From Tenacibaculum mesophilum (GTDB lineage: Bacteria; Bacteroidota; Bacteroidia; Flavobacteriales; Flavobacteriaceae): a stretch of 64,000 nt of DNA. The notes under the pieces are model-generated. The model was not told the DNA's origin, searched no databases, and saw only the letters and a program-made list of their open reading frames with translations. The stretch covers positions 2,226,001 to 2,290,000 of the forward strand of contig NZ_CP032544.1 of NCBI RefSeq assembly GCF_003867075.1. The letters are read 5' to 3'. The stretch's first letter is position 1. Each line of letters starts with the position of its first letter. A program made the translations under genes and the position numbers. Positions 26,539-36,373 of this stretch are shown here, in pieces.

Positions 26539-28188
26539 CTATTGTAAGGTAGGTGAGTAATTTGTTGGGTAATCATCTGGTTTAGCTAAACCGTCTTTAC
26601 CTAAGGTAAAATTAGATCCGTATGTAGCATCAATAGCAGCTAACATTTTATTAGCCATTAACGCATATCCTCTAGCTGTTAAATGAATTCCATCTAAACC
26701 AACTAAACCACCTGTTACTAAACTAGTATTCATATTATAATTCCCAAACTCTAATCCAGTAGTAGAAGCTTCTTGTAAAATAGCTTTAAAATCTACAAAA
26801 GCCAACCCTTTTGCTTCAGCCACCGATTTAATAGTTGCATTATAAGAATCCGTAGCATTCTTAACTCTACTTACCTCATCTTTTGTTAATACCCATTTAT
26901 CTTCAAGAGGTAATGAAACTCCTTCTACAGAAAACATTCCTGCTAGTTCTTGTGATAAACCTTGTGACATTAAAAACGCAACTGAATCTGTATTAACTTC
27001 ACCTATAATCGCACTACTTGGTAATACTAATAAGTCTTCTTCTGTTGCTTGTCTTGCTTGACCGTAATAAGTACCTAATAAACCTGCTACTTTTTGTAAT
27101 GTAGTTGCATCAGTAGGTAATCCAAAACTTGCCACAAAAGGAGGGAAAGTAGGACTTGCTAATAAAGCTCCAACAATTTGAGCTGTCTTATTATCTAAAG
27201 ACTCATCTTTAATTACAACTGCATTTGCAGCATCTGTGGTAAAAACAATTGATCTTTCTGGAACACCAATTGCTTCAAAAACTCCGTTAATAGCCCCAAA
27301 AACATTATTTAATGTTGGTATTTGCGCTCCAAAATCAGGGTTACTAGGATCTAATGGCGCATAAGGAACTGTTGTAAAGTAAGGTAACGATGTTATATAA
27401 GGTAAATTAGCTACGACTCCTTTTCTATCTCCCGCTGCTAAAGCATCAACGGTACTTGAAAAAACAGAAGCAAAAAGATTTGAATTAGTAATATCATTTG
27501 CTCCATAACTTGTTGGATCTAAGTTTCCTGTTTCATTATGATCTTCTCCTACACCACCAGCTATAGAGTATCCTAAAACATCATTTCCTCCTATTTCAGA
27601 TAATGTAAAAAATGTTGGTTGCTGTACTAATACATCTTGTATAACACTTGCCATAGGGTTAGATGCCATTCTTACATAATAAGGGTTTGCATTTGGTAAA
27701 GCTGCTAATGCTCCATAACCTTCTACTCCTAGGTGAAAGCTTTTTAACCCAGGGATTCCCATGTTATTATATGGTCCCGTTTGTATATTACTTATCTCTG
27801 TTGTAGGTGTTTTTGATAACCTTGCTGGCCCATCACCATTAAAATAAAACCTTGGCTCTCCTTTTTCTTCTCCTCCTATTAAAAAACCACCTATGTTATC
27901 ATTCATTAAAGGTTGTGTAAAATCGCCTCCACCAACCATAGCAAATTTACTAGCTAAAATATTTGGAAAAGAGTTTTCTTGAGAAGATTTAAATAAAGCC
28001 CCATCTGAAAATCCTGCTGTAAAAGAGGCTCCTACTGCTACATATTTAGAAAAATCTACACTACCAGCTTCTAGTGTTACATTGTTTTCCGCTTCTCCTT
28101 TAATCTCAGGTAATGTATTATCTACGTCACAGGCGGCTAACCCTAAAAATAACGCAGACAAAAAAGTATATTTAATTGTATTTTTCAT
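26539..28188 (-). CDS. SGNH/GDSL-hydrolase lipoprotein
   Basis: A 549-residue lipoprotein (lipobox Cys20, GLAACDV) with a GDSL-type SGNH hydrolase domain. The catalytic Ser is Ser55 in VGASFTAG, block III is GGND (SEIGGNDVLGY), and the C-terminal DGIHLTARGYALMANKM provides Asp499 and His502. Length is larger than the usual ~200 residues, owing to insertions between blocks. It presumably acts on esters at the cell surface. It is 10 bp downstream of a TonB-dependent receptor gene, suggesting that receptor and hydrolase take up or process the same ester-containing substrate; the substrate is unknown. Confidence 0.87.
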   Translation of the reverse strand: MKNTIKYTFLSALFLGLAACDVDNTLPEIKGEAENNVTLEAGSVDFSKYVAVGASFTAGFSDGALFKSSQENSFPNILASKFAMVGGGDFTQPLMNDNIGGFLIGGEEKGEPRFYFNGDGPARLSKTPTTEISNIQTGPYNNMGIPGLKSFHLGVEGYGALAALPNANPYYVRMASNPMASVIQDVLVQQPTFFTLSEIGGNDVLGYSIAGGVGEDHNETGNLDPTSYGANDITNSNLFASVFSSTVDALAAGDRKGVVANLPYITSLPYFTTVPYAPLDPSNPDFGAQIPTLNNVFGAINGVFEAIGVPERSIVFTTDAANAVVIKDESLDNKTAQIVGALLASPTFPPFVASFGLPTDATTLQKVAGLLGTYYGQARQATEEDLLVLPSSAIIGEVNTDSVAFLMSQGLSQELAGMFSVEGVSLPLEDKWVLTKDEVSRVKNATDSYNATIKSVAEAKGLAFVDFKAILQEASTTGLEFGNYNMNTSLVTGGLVGLDGIHLTARGYALMANKMLAAIDATYGSNFTLGKDGLAKPDDYPTNYSPTLQ

Positions 28189-28198
28189 TGTTTCTTTT

Positions 28199-30937
28199 TT
28201 AGTTATTGATAGTCCAAGAAATGTAATATTGAGAACCTACAGCTCCTACTCCTGGCGCACTTAAGTATTCTTCACCTGTTAAATTAGATCCTCCTACTTT
28301 AAATACTGATTTAATTGAAGGAACAGAATAATTAATTTGAGCATCAAGAACTGTTCTTTCTTCAATTGTTCCTTCTAAGAAAGTAGACTGCCAATAAAAT
28401 TCATTTTGCCAACGAGCACTTACATTAAATCCAAAGTTTTCAAATAAATTTGTATGTCCAAATTGCATTTTTACTTTATGCTCTGGTGTGTTAAATCCAG
28501 CTTCAAAATCAGGATCAGAAGCTTGATCAAAATCAAACTTAGACCATGTATAGTTTAATCCAACATCAAACCCGTTAAATACTTTTGTGTTTAATCCTAA
28601 CCCTACTCCATAAGAATTAACATCTGCCGTTGAATTTGTTTTTACACTAAATGTTCTTACTAAGTCTCTATTAGTTAAGTTATTTATGGTAGCTGGCGTA
28701 TTTGGGTCTACTAGTACAACTACATCTTTATTAGAAATAAAGTCAGAATACATATTATAATATGTACTAAAATCAATAGATAGTTTGTTTTCTCCTAAGG
28801 GAAGTGCCGCACGATATCCAACTTCAAAAGATTTAACTTTTTCTGGCTGTACTAAAGCTGTCTTAACTAATGTAGGATCAGGAATATTTGGATTATTTGG
28901 TTCATTCGCTTTTCTACTAATTGAAGCAGCAGAATACCCTCTATTAAGAGCATCTTGACCCGTTAAAGTAAATGTTCCTGTAGTTGTTTGAACAGCAGTT
29001 GAAAAACGATCAATATTGTCAGGAGCTGTTCCTAAAATAAAGCCTGCTCCTGTTGCCAAACCAATATACTGGTCTTGGGTAGTTGGGTTACGGAAACCTG
29101 TTTGGAAAGACGCTCTAAAGTTATGGTTCTTGTTTTCTCCTGCTGCATAGGCTAAAGAGACTCTTGGTGTAACATTTCCATCAAAATTATCAGACTTATC
29201 ATAACGGATAGATCCTGTAAACTTCAAACGGTCATCCATCATTTTCTTCTGAACTTGTGTATATACACCGTACTCTCCATATTTAATAGGCCCATCACTA
29301 TCAGTATAAATAGTACCAAAAGAGTTAAGCTTGTACTGCCTGTAAGAACCTCCTACTTGAACTTCAGCCCAATCAATGTAATCACGTAAGTTTAAGTTTG
29401 CATCTGCATGATAGTAACTTGTATTATCTCTAAATCTAGACCCTGTCATTAAATCTGGATCAGCAGTTACTTCATTAAATAGTCTTGTAAACTCAGCAGA
29501 ACCTGCTTCTGGTCTGTTCCTATCAGCAAAAGCTCTTGCTTGATTATGATTGCTTGCCTGTACTCCAGGAACGGATCCTAAATACGCAGCTGCATATTCT
29601 CCAAACCAAACTGAGTTCTCTTTCCATTTACTGTTTATATTTATTGCAGCAAAACGAGTATCATAAGAATCTCCAGCGTCTTCACCTGCATAATACCCTC
29701 TTACAAAAAAGTTTTTACCTCTTACTTCTAGTTTATGTTGCTCCATAAAGAAGTTAGCAAGATTATAACGGTTTTGTCCTTGATAAATGGTATTACCTGT
29801 ACCGTATTTTGAATTCCAAATTATTTCAACACGGTCATTTCCCAATGGACGGTAATGAATAGCTCCATTAAACTTTACACTTTTAGCTTCGTTAGACATT
29901 AAGTCTACTTCTCTATACCCTGTTCTACTAACATTTCCTATTGCTCCTCCTAAATTAACAGATACTTCATCTCCATATATATTTGCTCCATCATAATTTG
30001 GATCATCAGTATGATTCATACCTGGAATATATGTACCACCGATACCTGTTGTGTTTCTGTAATCAGTTGCATGCCATTCTTCTCCTTTTAAGTAAGAAAA
30101 ACTAGCTTTAACTGCAAAATAATCATCAAAAGCATGTGCCATTTTAATTGTAGCATCATAATATCCATTATCTCCTGCTGCTTCTTGACTTGTTAAGCCT
30201 GTTTTTAGACCAACACTAATACCTTGCTCGTTAAACGGGTTCTCACTACGCATTAACATAATACCGTTAAAAGCATTAGCTCCATATAAAGCTGAAGCTG
30301 CTCCTGGTAAAATTTCAACGCTTTTTACATCTACTTCAGAGATTCCCAATAAGTTTCCTATGGCAAAATTTAATGCTGGTGAAGCATTATCCATACCATC
30401 AACTAACTGTACAAAACGCTCATTACCAAAGGTAGCAAAACCACGTGTATTTACTGTTTTAAATGTTAAGCCTCCTGAGTTAATATCAACTCCTTTTAAA
30501 TTTTCTAATCCATCATAATATGAAGCAGAAGCTGTATTCTTTATTGCTCTTGAATCAAAACGCTCAATTGTTACAGGTGATTCCATAACTCGTTCTGGAG
30601 TCCTTGAAGCTGATACAACTACCTCATCTAAAGAGGTTGCGTTTTCTGTTAAGCTAATTTCAACAACTTGGTTGTTTTTTGTTATCTCAACTGTTTTTGT
30701 TTGATACCCTAAGGAAGAAATTTCAATAGTAAACGGAGGAGTATCTGTTACCGTCATTGTAAATTTACCATCAAAATCAGTAGACGTTCCTACTGTCTTT
30801 CTCGAAACTTTAATGTTTGCTCCCGGTAATGGTCCGCCAAGCGAAGCATCACTAACCGTACCTGTAATAGTAGTTTGAGCAACCATTATTGCTGTACCAA
30901 ATAGCACAAATGCAACAAGTAATAGTTTTTTCATCAT
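28199..30937 (-). CDS. TonB-dependent outer membrane receptor
   Basis: A 912-residue TonB-dependent receptor. Signal peptide at 1-20, carboxypeptidase-regulatory-like domain ~22-105 (ITGTVSDASLGGPLPGANI), plug domain ~110-240 (DEVVVSASRTPERVMESPVTIERF) and the 22-strand barrel in the rest. There is no SusD-like partner, so it is not a classical SusCD pair; instead a GDSL lipoprotein follows after 10 bp. Ligand cannot be determined. It is divergent from ribF, the 190-bp region between holding both promoters. Confidence 0.93.
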   Translation of the reverse strand: MMKKLLLVAFVLFGTAIMVAQTTITGTVSDASLGGPLPGANIKVSRKTVGTSTDFDGKFTMTVTDTPPFTIEISSLGYQTKTVEITKNNQVVEISLTENATSLDEVVVSASRTPERVMESPVTIERFDSRAIKNTASASYYDGLENLKGVDINSGGLTFKTVNTRGFATFGNERFVQLVDGMDNASPALNFAIGNLLGISEVDVKSVEILPGAASALYGANAFNGIMLMRSENPFNEQGISVGLKTGLTSQEAAGDNGYYDATIKMAHAFDDYFAVKASFSYLKGEEWHATDYRNTTGIGGTYIPGMNHTDDPNYDGANIYGDEVSVNLGGAIGNVSRTGYREVDLMSNEAKSVKFNGAIHYRPLGNDRVEIIWNSKYGTGNTIYQGQNRYNLANFFMEQHKLEVRGKNFFVRGYYAGEDAGDSYDTRFAAININSKWKENSVWFGEYAAAYLGSVPGVQASNHNQARAFADRNRPEAGSAEFTRLFNEVTADPDLMTGSRFRDNTSYYHADANLNLRDYIDWAEVQVGGSYRQYKLNSFGTIYTDSDGPIKYGEYGVYTQVQKKMMDDRLKFTGSIRYDKSDNFDGNVTPRVSLAYAAGENKNHNFRASFQTGFRNPTTQDQYIGLATGAGFILGTAPDNIDRFSTAVQTTTGTFTLTGQDALNRGYSAASISRKANEPNNPNIPDPTLVKTALVQPEKVKSFEVGYRAALPLGENKLSIDFSTYYNMYSDFISNKDVVVLVDPNTPATINNLTNRDLVRTFSVKTNSTADVNSYGVGLGLNTKVFNGFDVGLNYTWSKFDFDQASDPDFEAGFNTPEHKVKMQFGHTNLFENFGFNVSARWQNEFYWQSTFLEGTIEERTVLDAQINYSVPSIKSVFKVGGSNLTGEEYLSAPGVGAVGSQYYISWTINN

Positions 30938-31130
30938 AATGTAAAGTAATTTGTTAACTGTAGTGCAAAATACAATTTTTTTTCATTTACAGAATATTTA
31001 CCCTGTTTTTTTACAATTATACTAATTATACATCGAAAAACTTACCAAAAACAAATTTTACATTTTATTTAAATTTTTATTATTTATCATCTCATACAAA
31101 TTGTATTTTTGCTTAAATTTATTAGTTATC

Positions 31131-32069
31131 TTGGAAGTTATACATTCTCTTTTTGACCTTAACCCTTCTCAAAAAACAATAATCACCATCGGTACTTTTG
31201 ATGGAGTGCATATTGGGCATCAAAAGATTATTGAAAAGTTAGTTAGTGAAGCAAAAGCTAGTAATAAAAAGTCGGTGTTACTAACATTTTTTCCTCACCC
31301 AAGAATGGTATTACAAAAAGATGTTTCTATTAAGTTAATCAATACTATTACCGAAAAAGCTCAACACCTAGAAAAATTAGGGTTAGATTATTTAATAATT
31401 CATCCTTTTAGTAAAGAGTTTTCAAGACTTACCGCTTTAGATTTTGTTCGTGATATTTTAGTTAATCAACTAAATATTTCTAAACTGATTATTGGTTACG
31501 ATCACCATTTTGGTAAAAATAGAGAAGGTAATATTGAACAATTAACAGAGTATTCTCATTTATATGATTTTACTGTTCAAGAAATTCCCGCTCAAGATAT
31601 TGATGATGTATCAGTTAGTTCTACCAAAATTAGAAAAGCTCTTGCTAACGGGCATTTAAAAACAGCTAATAATTACTTGGGATATAATTTTTCTCTTACT
31701 GGAAAAGTTGTGAATGGCAAACAACTAGGAGGAAAAATAGGTTTCCCTACCGCAAATATTGATATCCCTGAAGATTATAAATTAATTCCTAAAACAGGTG
31801 TTTATATAATAAAATCTATTATTGAAAACACTACTATTTATGGAATGATGAATATTGGTAATCGACCAACAGTTGACGGTGAACACCAAACAATTGAAGT
31901 ACACTATTTCAATTTTAACCAAAATCTATATTGTAAAGAATTAACTATTGAATTACTTTACTATTTAAGAAATGAACAAAAATTTGATTCTGTTTCTTGT
32001 TTAATTTCTCAACTGAAAAAAGATAAACAGAATTCGTTACTTTTTCTAAAAAGTTACGTCAAACCCTAA
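31131..32069 (+). CDS. ribF: Bifunctional riboflavin kinase/FAD synthetase
   Basis: A 312-residue RibF converting riboflavin to FMN and then FAD. The FAD synthetase half shows GTFDGVHIGHQKII (nucleotidyltransferase HxGH motif) and GYDHHFGKNREG; the riboflavin kinase half has GFPTANI and YGMMNIGNRPTV. The start is taken as TTG at 31131 (MEVIHSLFDLN after translation), because the longer frame from 31101 contains a TATTTTTG promoter-like box. It is divergent from the TonB receptor gene. No FMN riboswitch was recognised upstream. Confidence 0.92.
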   Translation: MEVIHSLFDLNPSQKTIITIGTFDGVHIGHQKIIEKLVSEAKASNKKSVLLTFFPHPRMVLQKDVSIKLINTITEKAQHLEKLGLDYLIIHPFSKEFSRLTALDFVRDILVNQLNISKLIIGYDHHFGKNREGNIEQLTEYSHLYDFTVQEIPAQDIDDVSVSSTKIRKALANGHLKTANNYLGYNFSLTGKVVNGKQLGGKIGFPTANIDIPEDYKLIPKTGVYIIKSIIENTTIYGMMNIGNRPTVDGEHQTIEVHYFNFNQNLYCKELTIELLYYLRNEQKFDSVSCLISQLKKDKQNSLLFLKSYVKP

Positions 32070-32165
32070 CCTTAAAACTATACTTAAAGCCCCCCGGTTT
32101 CAAATATTTTTAGAATTAGTATTATTGACGTAACTACACGCAAAGTTAATTTTTTTAACCCCTAT

Positions 32166-32187
32166 ATAATGACAAGTATGTCATTAT
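32166..32187. promoter_or_regulatory. Perfect palindrome upstream of XRE gene, likely autoregulatory operator
   Basis: 22-bp inverted repeat: arms ATAATGACA and TGTCATTAT around AGTA. It lies 39 bp before the preferred start of the XRE regulator gene. Confidence 0.7.
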
Positions 32188-32226
32188 GTATTTCATATGT
32201 TTTTAAGAATTTGTATCAAAAAAAGA

Positions 32227-32454
32227 ATGATGCTGTCAAAAAAAGAGGTTACTTTAAAAAAGGTAGCACTTTGTGTAAAAGCTTTAAGAGAAGAATACCA
32301 CATTACTTCAAGTGAATTTTATATTGATACTGGAATACACCTAGCTAGAATAGAACAAGGAAAAACAAATGTTACTATCACCACTCTTCAAAAAATATGC
32401 GACTATTTTAATATTACTTTATCTGACTTCTTTGTAATGCTCGAAGAAATTTAG
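32227..32454 (+). CDS. XRE/Cro-C1-type helix-turn-helix regulator
   Basis: A small (about 75-residue) protein that is a single XRE-type helix-turn-helix: ALREEYHITSSEFYIDTGIHLARIEQGKTNVTITTLQKICDYFNITLSDFFV. It lacks a sensor domain. Start is uncertain: ATG at 32227 or 32230 precedes MLSKKEVTL; a further ATG at 32197 would add an unlikely cationic stretch. A perfect palindrome upstream suggests autorepression. It has no toxin-like neighbour; the gene before is ribF and after it serS, so its target is unknown. Confidence 0.8.
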   Translation: MMLSKKEVTLKKVALCVKALREEYHITSSEFYIDTGIHLARIEQGKTNVTITTLQKICDYFNITLSDFFVMLEEI

Positions 32455-32466
32455 TACACAAAACAC

Positions 32467-32498
32467 ATTGCTTAAGTCTATAGCTTCTTTTATCTTTG
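32467..32498 (+). promoter_or_regulatory. Bacteroidota-type promoter of serS
   Basis: TTG (32468-32470), 20 bp, then TATCTTTG (32491-32498), matching the -33 TTG and -7 TAnnTTTG pattern; 22 bp before the serS start. Confidence 0.6.
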
Positions 32499-32520
32499 CT
32501 TTTCTTAAAAAATTAAAAAG

Positions 32521-33795
32521 ATGTTACAGGTTCAGTTTATTAGAGAAAACAAACAAACTGTTTTAGACGGATTAGCAAAACGTAATTTTGCTAATGCCGA
32601 AACAATTATTGAAGAAGTATTAACTGCTGATGAAACACGTAGAACTACACAAGTTTCTTTAGACACTATTTTAGCTGAATCTAACAAAATATCCAAAGAA
32701 ATTGGCGGGCTTTTTAAGTCTGGTAAAGTTGAAGAAGCAAATCAACTAAAAGCAAAAACAGGTGAATTAAAAGAGCAATCTAAACAGTTAACAGAAGAAT
32801 TAAATTCAGCTGCAGAGAAATTAAACGAATTATTATATCAAATCCCTAATATTCCTCACCCATCAGTAAAAGCAGGAAAGAATGAAGAAGATAATGAAGA
32901 AGTTTTTAAAGAAGGTATTGTTCCTAATTTAGGAGAAAATGCATTACCTCACTGGGAATTAGCGAAGAAATATGATATTATTGATTTTGATTTAGGTGCT
33001 AAAATTACGGGTGCAGGTTTTCCTGTTTATAAAGGAAAAGGAGCTCGTTTACAACGTGCTTTAATCAACTATTTTTTAGATAAAAATACCGCTGCTGGGT
33101 ATAACGAAGTACAGGTTCCTCATTTAGTAAATGAAGCTTCTGGTTTTGGAACAGGACAATTACCTGACAAAGAAGGACAAATGTACCATGTAACTGGAGA
33201 TAACTTATATTTGATTCCTACTGCTGAGGTTCCAGTAACTAATATGTTTAGAGGCGATTTAGTTAAAGAGGCTGATTTACCTATTACAGTTACAGGTTAC
33301 ACTCCTTGTTTTCGTCGAGAAGCAGGAAGTTATGGAGCGCATGTTCGTGGATTAAATCGTTTACATCAATTTGATAAAGTTGAGATTGTTCGTGTTGAGC
33401 ACCCTGACAATTCATACAATGCTTTAAACGGAATGGTAGAACACATTAAAGATATTTTACGTGAGTTAAAATTACCATATCGTATTTTACGCTTATGTGG
33501 TGGAGATACAGGGTTTACTTCTGCCTTAACATTCGATTTTGAATTATACTCAACAGCACAAGAGCGTTGGTTAGAAATTAGTTCTGCTTCAAATTTTGAA
33601 ACTTTTCAAGCAAACCGTTTAAAGTTACGCTTCAAAAATAAAGAAGGTAAAAGTCAATTAGTACATACACTAAATGGTAGTTCTTTAGCTTTACCTCGTG
33701 TATTGGCTGGTATTTTAGAAAACTACCAAACTGAAAATGGAATTAAAATTCCTGAAGTACTAGTTCCTTATTGTGGTTTTGATATAATTGATTAA
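32521..33795 (+). CDS. serS: Serine--tRNA ligase
   Basis: A 424-residue seryl-tRNA synthetase, class II. The N-terminal 110 residues form the coiled-coil arm (GKVEEANQLKAKTGELKEQSKQL) that binds the long variable arm of tRNA-Ser; the catalytic core contains FRREAGSYGAHVRGLNRLHQFDKVE (motif 2) and NGSSLALPRVLAGILENYQ (motif 3). The length is standard. A promoter of the TTG-N20-TATCTTTG form is upstream and a hairpin terminator downstream. Confidence 0.97.
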   Translation: MLQVQFIRENKQTVLDGLAKRNFANAETIIEEVLTADETRRTTQVSLDTILAESNKISKEIGGLFKSGKVEEANQLKAKTGELKEQSKQLTEELNSAAEKLNELLYQIPNIPHPSVKAGKNEEDNEEVFKEGIVPNLGENALPHWELAKKYDIIDFDLGAKITGAGFPVYKGKGARLQRALINYFLDKNTAAGYNEVQVPHLVNEASGFGTGQLPDKEGQMYHVTGDNLYLIPTAEVPVTNMFRGDLVKEADLPITVTGYTPCFRREAGSYGAHVRGLNRLHQFDKVEIVRVEHPDNSYNALNGMVEHIKDILRELKLPYRILRLCGGDTGFTSALTFDFELYSTAQERWLEISSASNFETFQANRLKLRFKNKEGKSQLVHTLNGSSLALPRVLAGILENYQTENGIKIPEVLVPYCGFDIID

Positions 33796-33817
33796 TCAAT
33801 TATAATATAAAAAATGA

Positions 33818-33856
33818 AAAAACCCCAAGCCTCAATTACGATGCTTGGGATTTTTA
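33818..33856. terminator. Terminator after serS
   Basis: Arms AAACCCCAAGC and GCTTGGGATTT around a 12-base loop with A and T runs; lies between serS and the convergent 47-residue gene. Confidence 0.85.
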
Positions 33857-33886
33857 ATTAATCAATCCCCATTGAAAAAAATATGT

Positions 33887-34030
33887 TTAATTGGCAACTA
33901 CTGCTACCATTAATCTCTTGTATTTATTCATTTCTAACAAAGCTTCAAAATACTGAGGTATTTGCCCTTTTCTCATAAATTCATTTGCATTCTGCTTTGC
34001 TAACTCATATTGTGTCGTAAAATTTCTCAT
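33887..34030 (-). CDS. Small conserved-looking protein, 47 residues
   Basis: An open frame of 47 codons in the otherwise empty 412-bp gap after serS. ATG at 34030 starts MRNFTTQYELAK, and the frame goes on through NANEFMRKGQIPQYFEALLE and ends MVAVVAN. It has a balanced amphipathic helical composition, no low-complexity bias, and a plausible stop before the serS terminator. I recall short proteins of this look in Flavobacteriaceae, but cannot verify it. The function is unknown. Confidence 0.6.
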   Translation of the reverse strand: MRNFTTQYELAKQNANEFMRKGQIPQYFEALLEMNKYKRLMVAVVAN

Positions 34031-34207
34031 AGTTTACACTGTTTAGTTGTTTTATTAATAAGACAAAGTTCGTGCCAAAATGTTACACTTCTATTTAAAA
34101 AAGCATCTCTTTTAATAGTATTTTAACAATTATGTTCTGTATTTTTGGTAGATAAAACCGCTCTTAGCTGAATTAAACATAAAGCAAAACGCTTAAACTT
34201 TTCCAAA

Positions 34208-35983
34208 ATGAAGAAAATCATTATTCTATTTAATTTACTCATTTTAAGCTTATTTTGTCACGCACAACAAAATGAGTTTATTATTGCTGAAAATTATTTT
34301 AGAAATAATGAGTATGAAAAAGCCATTCAATTATACAAAAGGCTGTATGATCAAAGCCCCTATAATACAACCTATTTAAAAAAACTAATTACTTGTTATC
34401 AAGAAACAGAACAATTTATAGCTGCTGAAAATTTACTCACTCAAAAACTAAAAGAACGACCCAATTTATCTTACTTATATGTAATTCTAGGTTATAATAG
34501 TGAACGACAAGAAAAAATAGAAGATGCTAATGAATACTATCAAAAAGCAATTGAGTCCATTAATAAAAAAGCTAATTATGGTTCTTTAATAGCTGGTTTA
34601 TTTAAAAATTACAGCAAGTTAGATTTAGCTATTGAAGCTTTTAATAAAGTAATGGAAATTAACCCAAAAGCTAATTATGGATTTCAATTAGCACAAATTT
34701 ATGGTGAAAAAGGAGATTTTGAACAAATGTTCAAGTCGTATATTGATCTGGTTGATAAAAACGAAGGCTACCTCAACAATGTAAAACGTTATGCTGGTAA
34801 ATATTTAACTGATGATAGCGAAGAGGAAAATAACATTTTGTTTAAAAAAGCGCTATTACGAAAGTCGATAAGTAACCCCAAAGATATTTGGAACGATTTA
34901 CTTTCTTGGTTATTTATTAGGCAAAAGCAATACAGCAAAGCCCTTATTCAAAACAAAGCATTACTTGCAAGAAACCCTGATAATTTGGGTAAAATTAATG
35001 ATTTAGGTAAAATAGCTTTAGAGAATAAAGACTATGAAACTGCAAAAGAGTGCTTTGATCTTATTATTGAGAAAACGAATTACCCAAGAGATAAGTTCAA
35101 TGCCATAAACAACAACCTAAAAATAGCAATTGAGACAAAACAACCTGATGTAGAGGAGCGTTTTAATTCCATCTTCAAAGAATACGGAATTAACTCAAAA
35201 ACACTTTTCACACAAATAGAGTATGCTAATTACTTAACCTTTACAAAAAACAATCCAGAAGAAGCATCTATCATTTTAAAGAATGCCTTAAACTTTACCA
35301 ATTCAAAATTTATAAAAGCAACTATAAAACTTAAACTTGGTGATGTTTTTGTTTATATGGGTAAGTTTAACAAAGGGCTAATTTATTTTTCTCAAGTTCA
35401 AACACTGTTCAAAAATAATTACATAGGTCAAGAAGCCCGCTTTAAAGTAGCGCAAGCTTCCTACTTTAAAAATGATTTTACTTGGGCAAAAGCTCAACTA
35501 AAAGTTCTAAAAGGATCTGCTACACAGCTTATTGCCAATGATGCTGCCGATTTGTTCTTAACAATTTCAGATAACGAGCCTAAAGATAGCATTGGTACAG
35601 GTTTAAAAGAATATGCGAAAGCTGATTTATTAGCTTATCAAAATAAAAATGACGAAGCAATAGCTATTTTAAGTAATATAATTACTAATTACAGTGGGCA
35701 ACCTATTGAAGATGAAGCCTTATTTAAACAAGCTCAATTATTTGTTAAAAAGAAACAATATGATAAGGCTATTTTAAATTACACTAAAATAATAGCCCTA
35801 GATAAAAAAGGCATTTACGTTGACGATGTATATTATCACATGGCTGAATTATATAATAACGAATTAAATAACTTAGAAAAGGCTAAAGAATACTATCAAA
35901 AGATTATTTTTGACCACCCGTCGAGTATCTACCTAGTAGAAGCTCGAAAAAAATTTAGAAAATTAAGAGGAGACGATATTTAA
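34208..35983 (+). CDS. Exported tetratricopeptide repeat protein
   Basis: A 591-residue protein with a signal peptide (FNLLILSLFCHAQQ, cleavage about residue 20) and roughly twelve TPR-type helical repeats, e.g. AENYFRNNEYEKAIQLYKRL near the start and KKQYDKAILNYTKIIALDKK near the end. No lipobox. Such exported TPR proteins scaffold envelope complexes in Bacteroidota, but no partner is identifiable. It is the first gene in a run including the DUF4286 gene, a small membrane protein and rsmA, with short gaps, which may be one transcript. Confidence 0.85.
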   Translation: MKKIIILFNLLILSLFCHAQQNEFIIAENYFRNNEYEKAIQLYKRLYDQSPYNTTYLKKLITCYQETEQFIAAENLLTQKLKERPNLSYLYVILGYNSERQEKIEDANEYYQKAIESINKKANYGSLIAGLFKNYSKLDLAIEAFNKVMEINPKANYGFQLAQIYGEKGDFEQMFKSYIDLVDKNEGYLNNVKRYAGKYLTDDSEEENNILFKKALLRKSISNPKDIWNDLLSWLFIRQKQYSKALIQNKALLARNPDNLGKINDLGKIALENKDYETAKECFDLIIEKTNYPRDKFNAINNNLKIAIETKQPDVEERFNSIFKEYGINSKTLFTQIEYANYLTFTKNNPEEASIILKNALNFTNSKFIKATIKLKLGDVFVYMGKFNKGLIYFSQVQTLFKNNYIGQEARFKVAQASYFKNDFTWAKAQLKVLKGSATQLIANDAADLFLTISDNEPKDSIGTGLKEYAKADLLAYQNKNDEAIAILSNIITNYSGQPIEDEALFKQAQLFVKKKQYDKAILNYTKIIALDKKGIYVDDVYYHMAELYNNELNNLEKAKEYYQKIIFDHPSSIYLVEARKKFRKLRGDDI

Positions 35984-36041
35984 TAAACCAAGTTTGAAAA
36001 TTTATCAATTACTTTATTTTCAAACTTCCAAATTAAAAGAA

Positions 36042-36371
36042 ATGTACATATACAATGTAACAATAAATATAGACGAAAGTATACATGCAGAATGGTTAAC
36101 ATGGATTGAAAGCCATATACCTGAAGTATTAGCTACAGGACACTTTTTAAGTGCTAAAATGACACAAGTGTTGGTTGAGGAAGAAATGGGAGGTATTACC
36201 TACTCTATTCAATATACCGCGAAAACACGTGAAGATTTAGATAACTATTATAAATATAGCGCAGACAAACTACGTAATGACGGATTAAAAAAGTTTGCTG
36301 ATAAAATGCTTGCTTTTCGAACTGAATTGAAAATAGTAAATGAATTTTATCCTACAGTGAATAGTAACTAG
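36042..36371 (+). CDS. DUF4286 family protein
   Basis: A 109-residue cytoplasmic protein beginning MYIYNVTINIDESIHAEWL, followed by IPEVLATGHFLSAKMTQVL and ADKLRNDGLKKFADKMLAFRTEL, the recognisable DUF4286 pattern. A longer frame from 35994 exists but would include an unusual start; the family starts at MYIYN. It lies 58 bp downstream of the TPR gene and 2 bp upstream of a small membrane protein gene, with rsmA beyond. No biochemical role is known. The conserved proximity to the rRNA methyltransferase may be informative. Confidence 0.85.
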   Translation: MYIYNVTINIDESIHAEWLTWIESHIPEVLATGHFLSAKMTQVLVEEEMGGITYSIQYTAKTREDLDNYYKYSADKLRNDGLKKFADKMLAFRTELKIVNEFYPTVNSN

Positions 36372-36373
36372 AG

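Noticed and set aside
31020..31130. FMN riboswitch upstream of ribF
   Set aside because: The region is AT-rich without the conserved FMN aptamer blocks.
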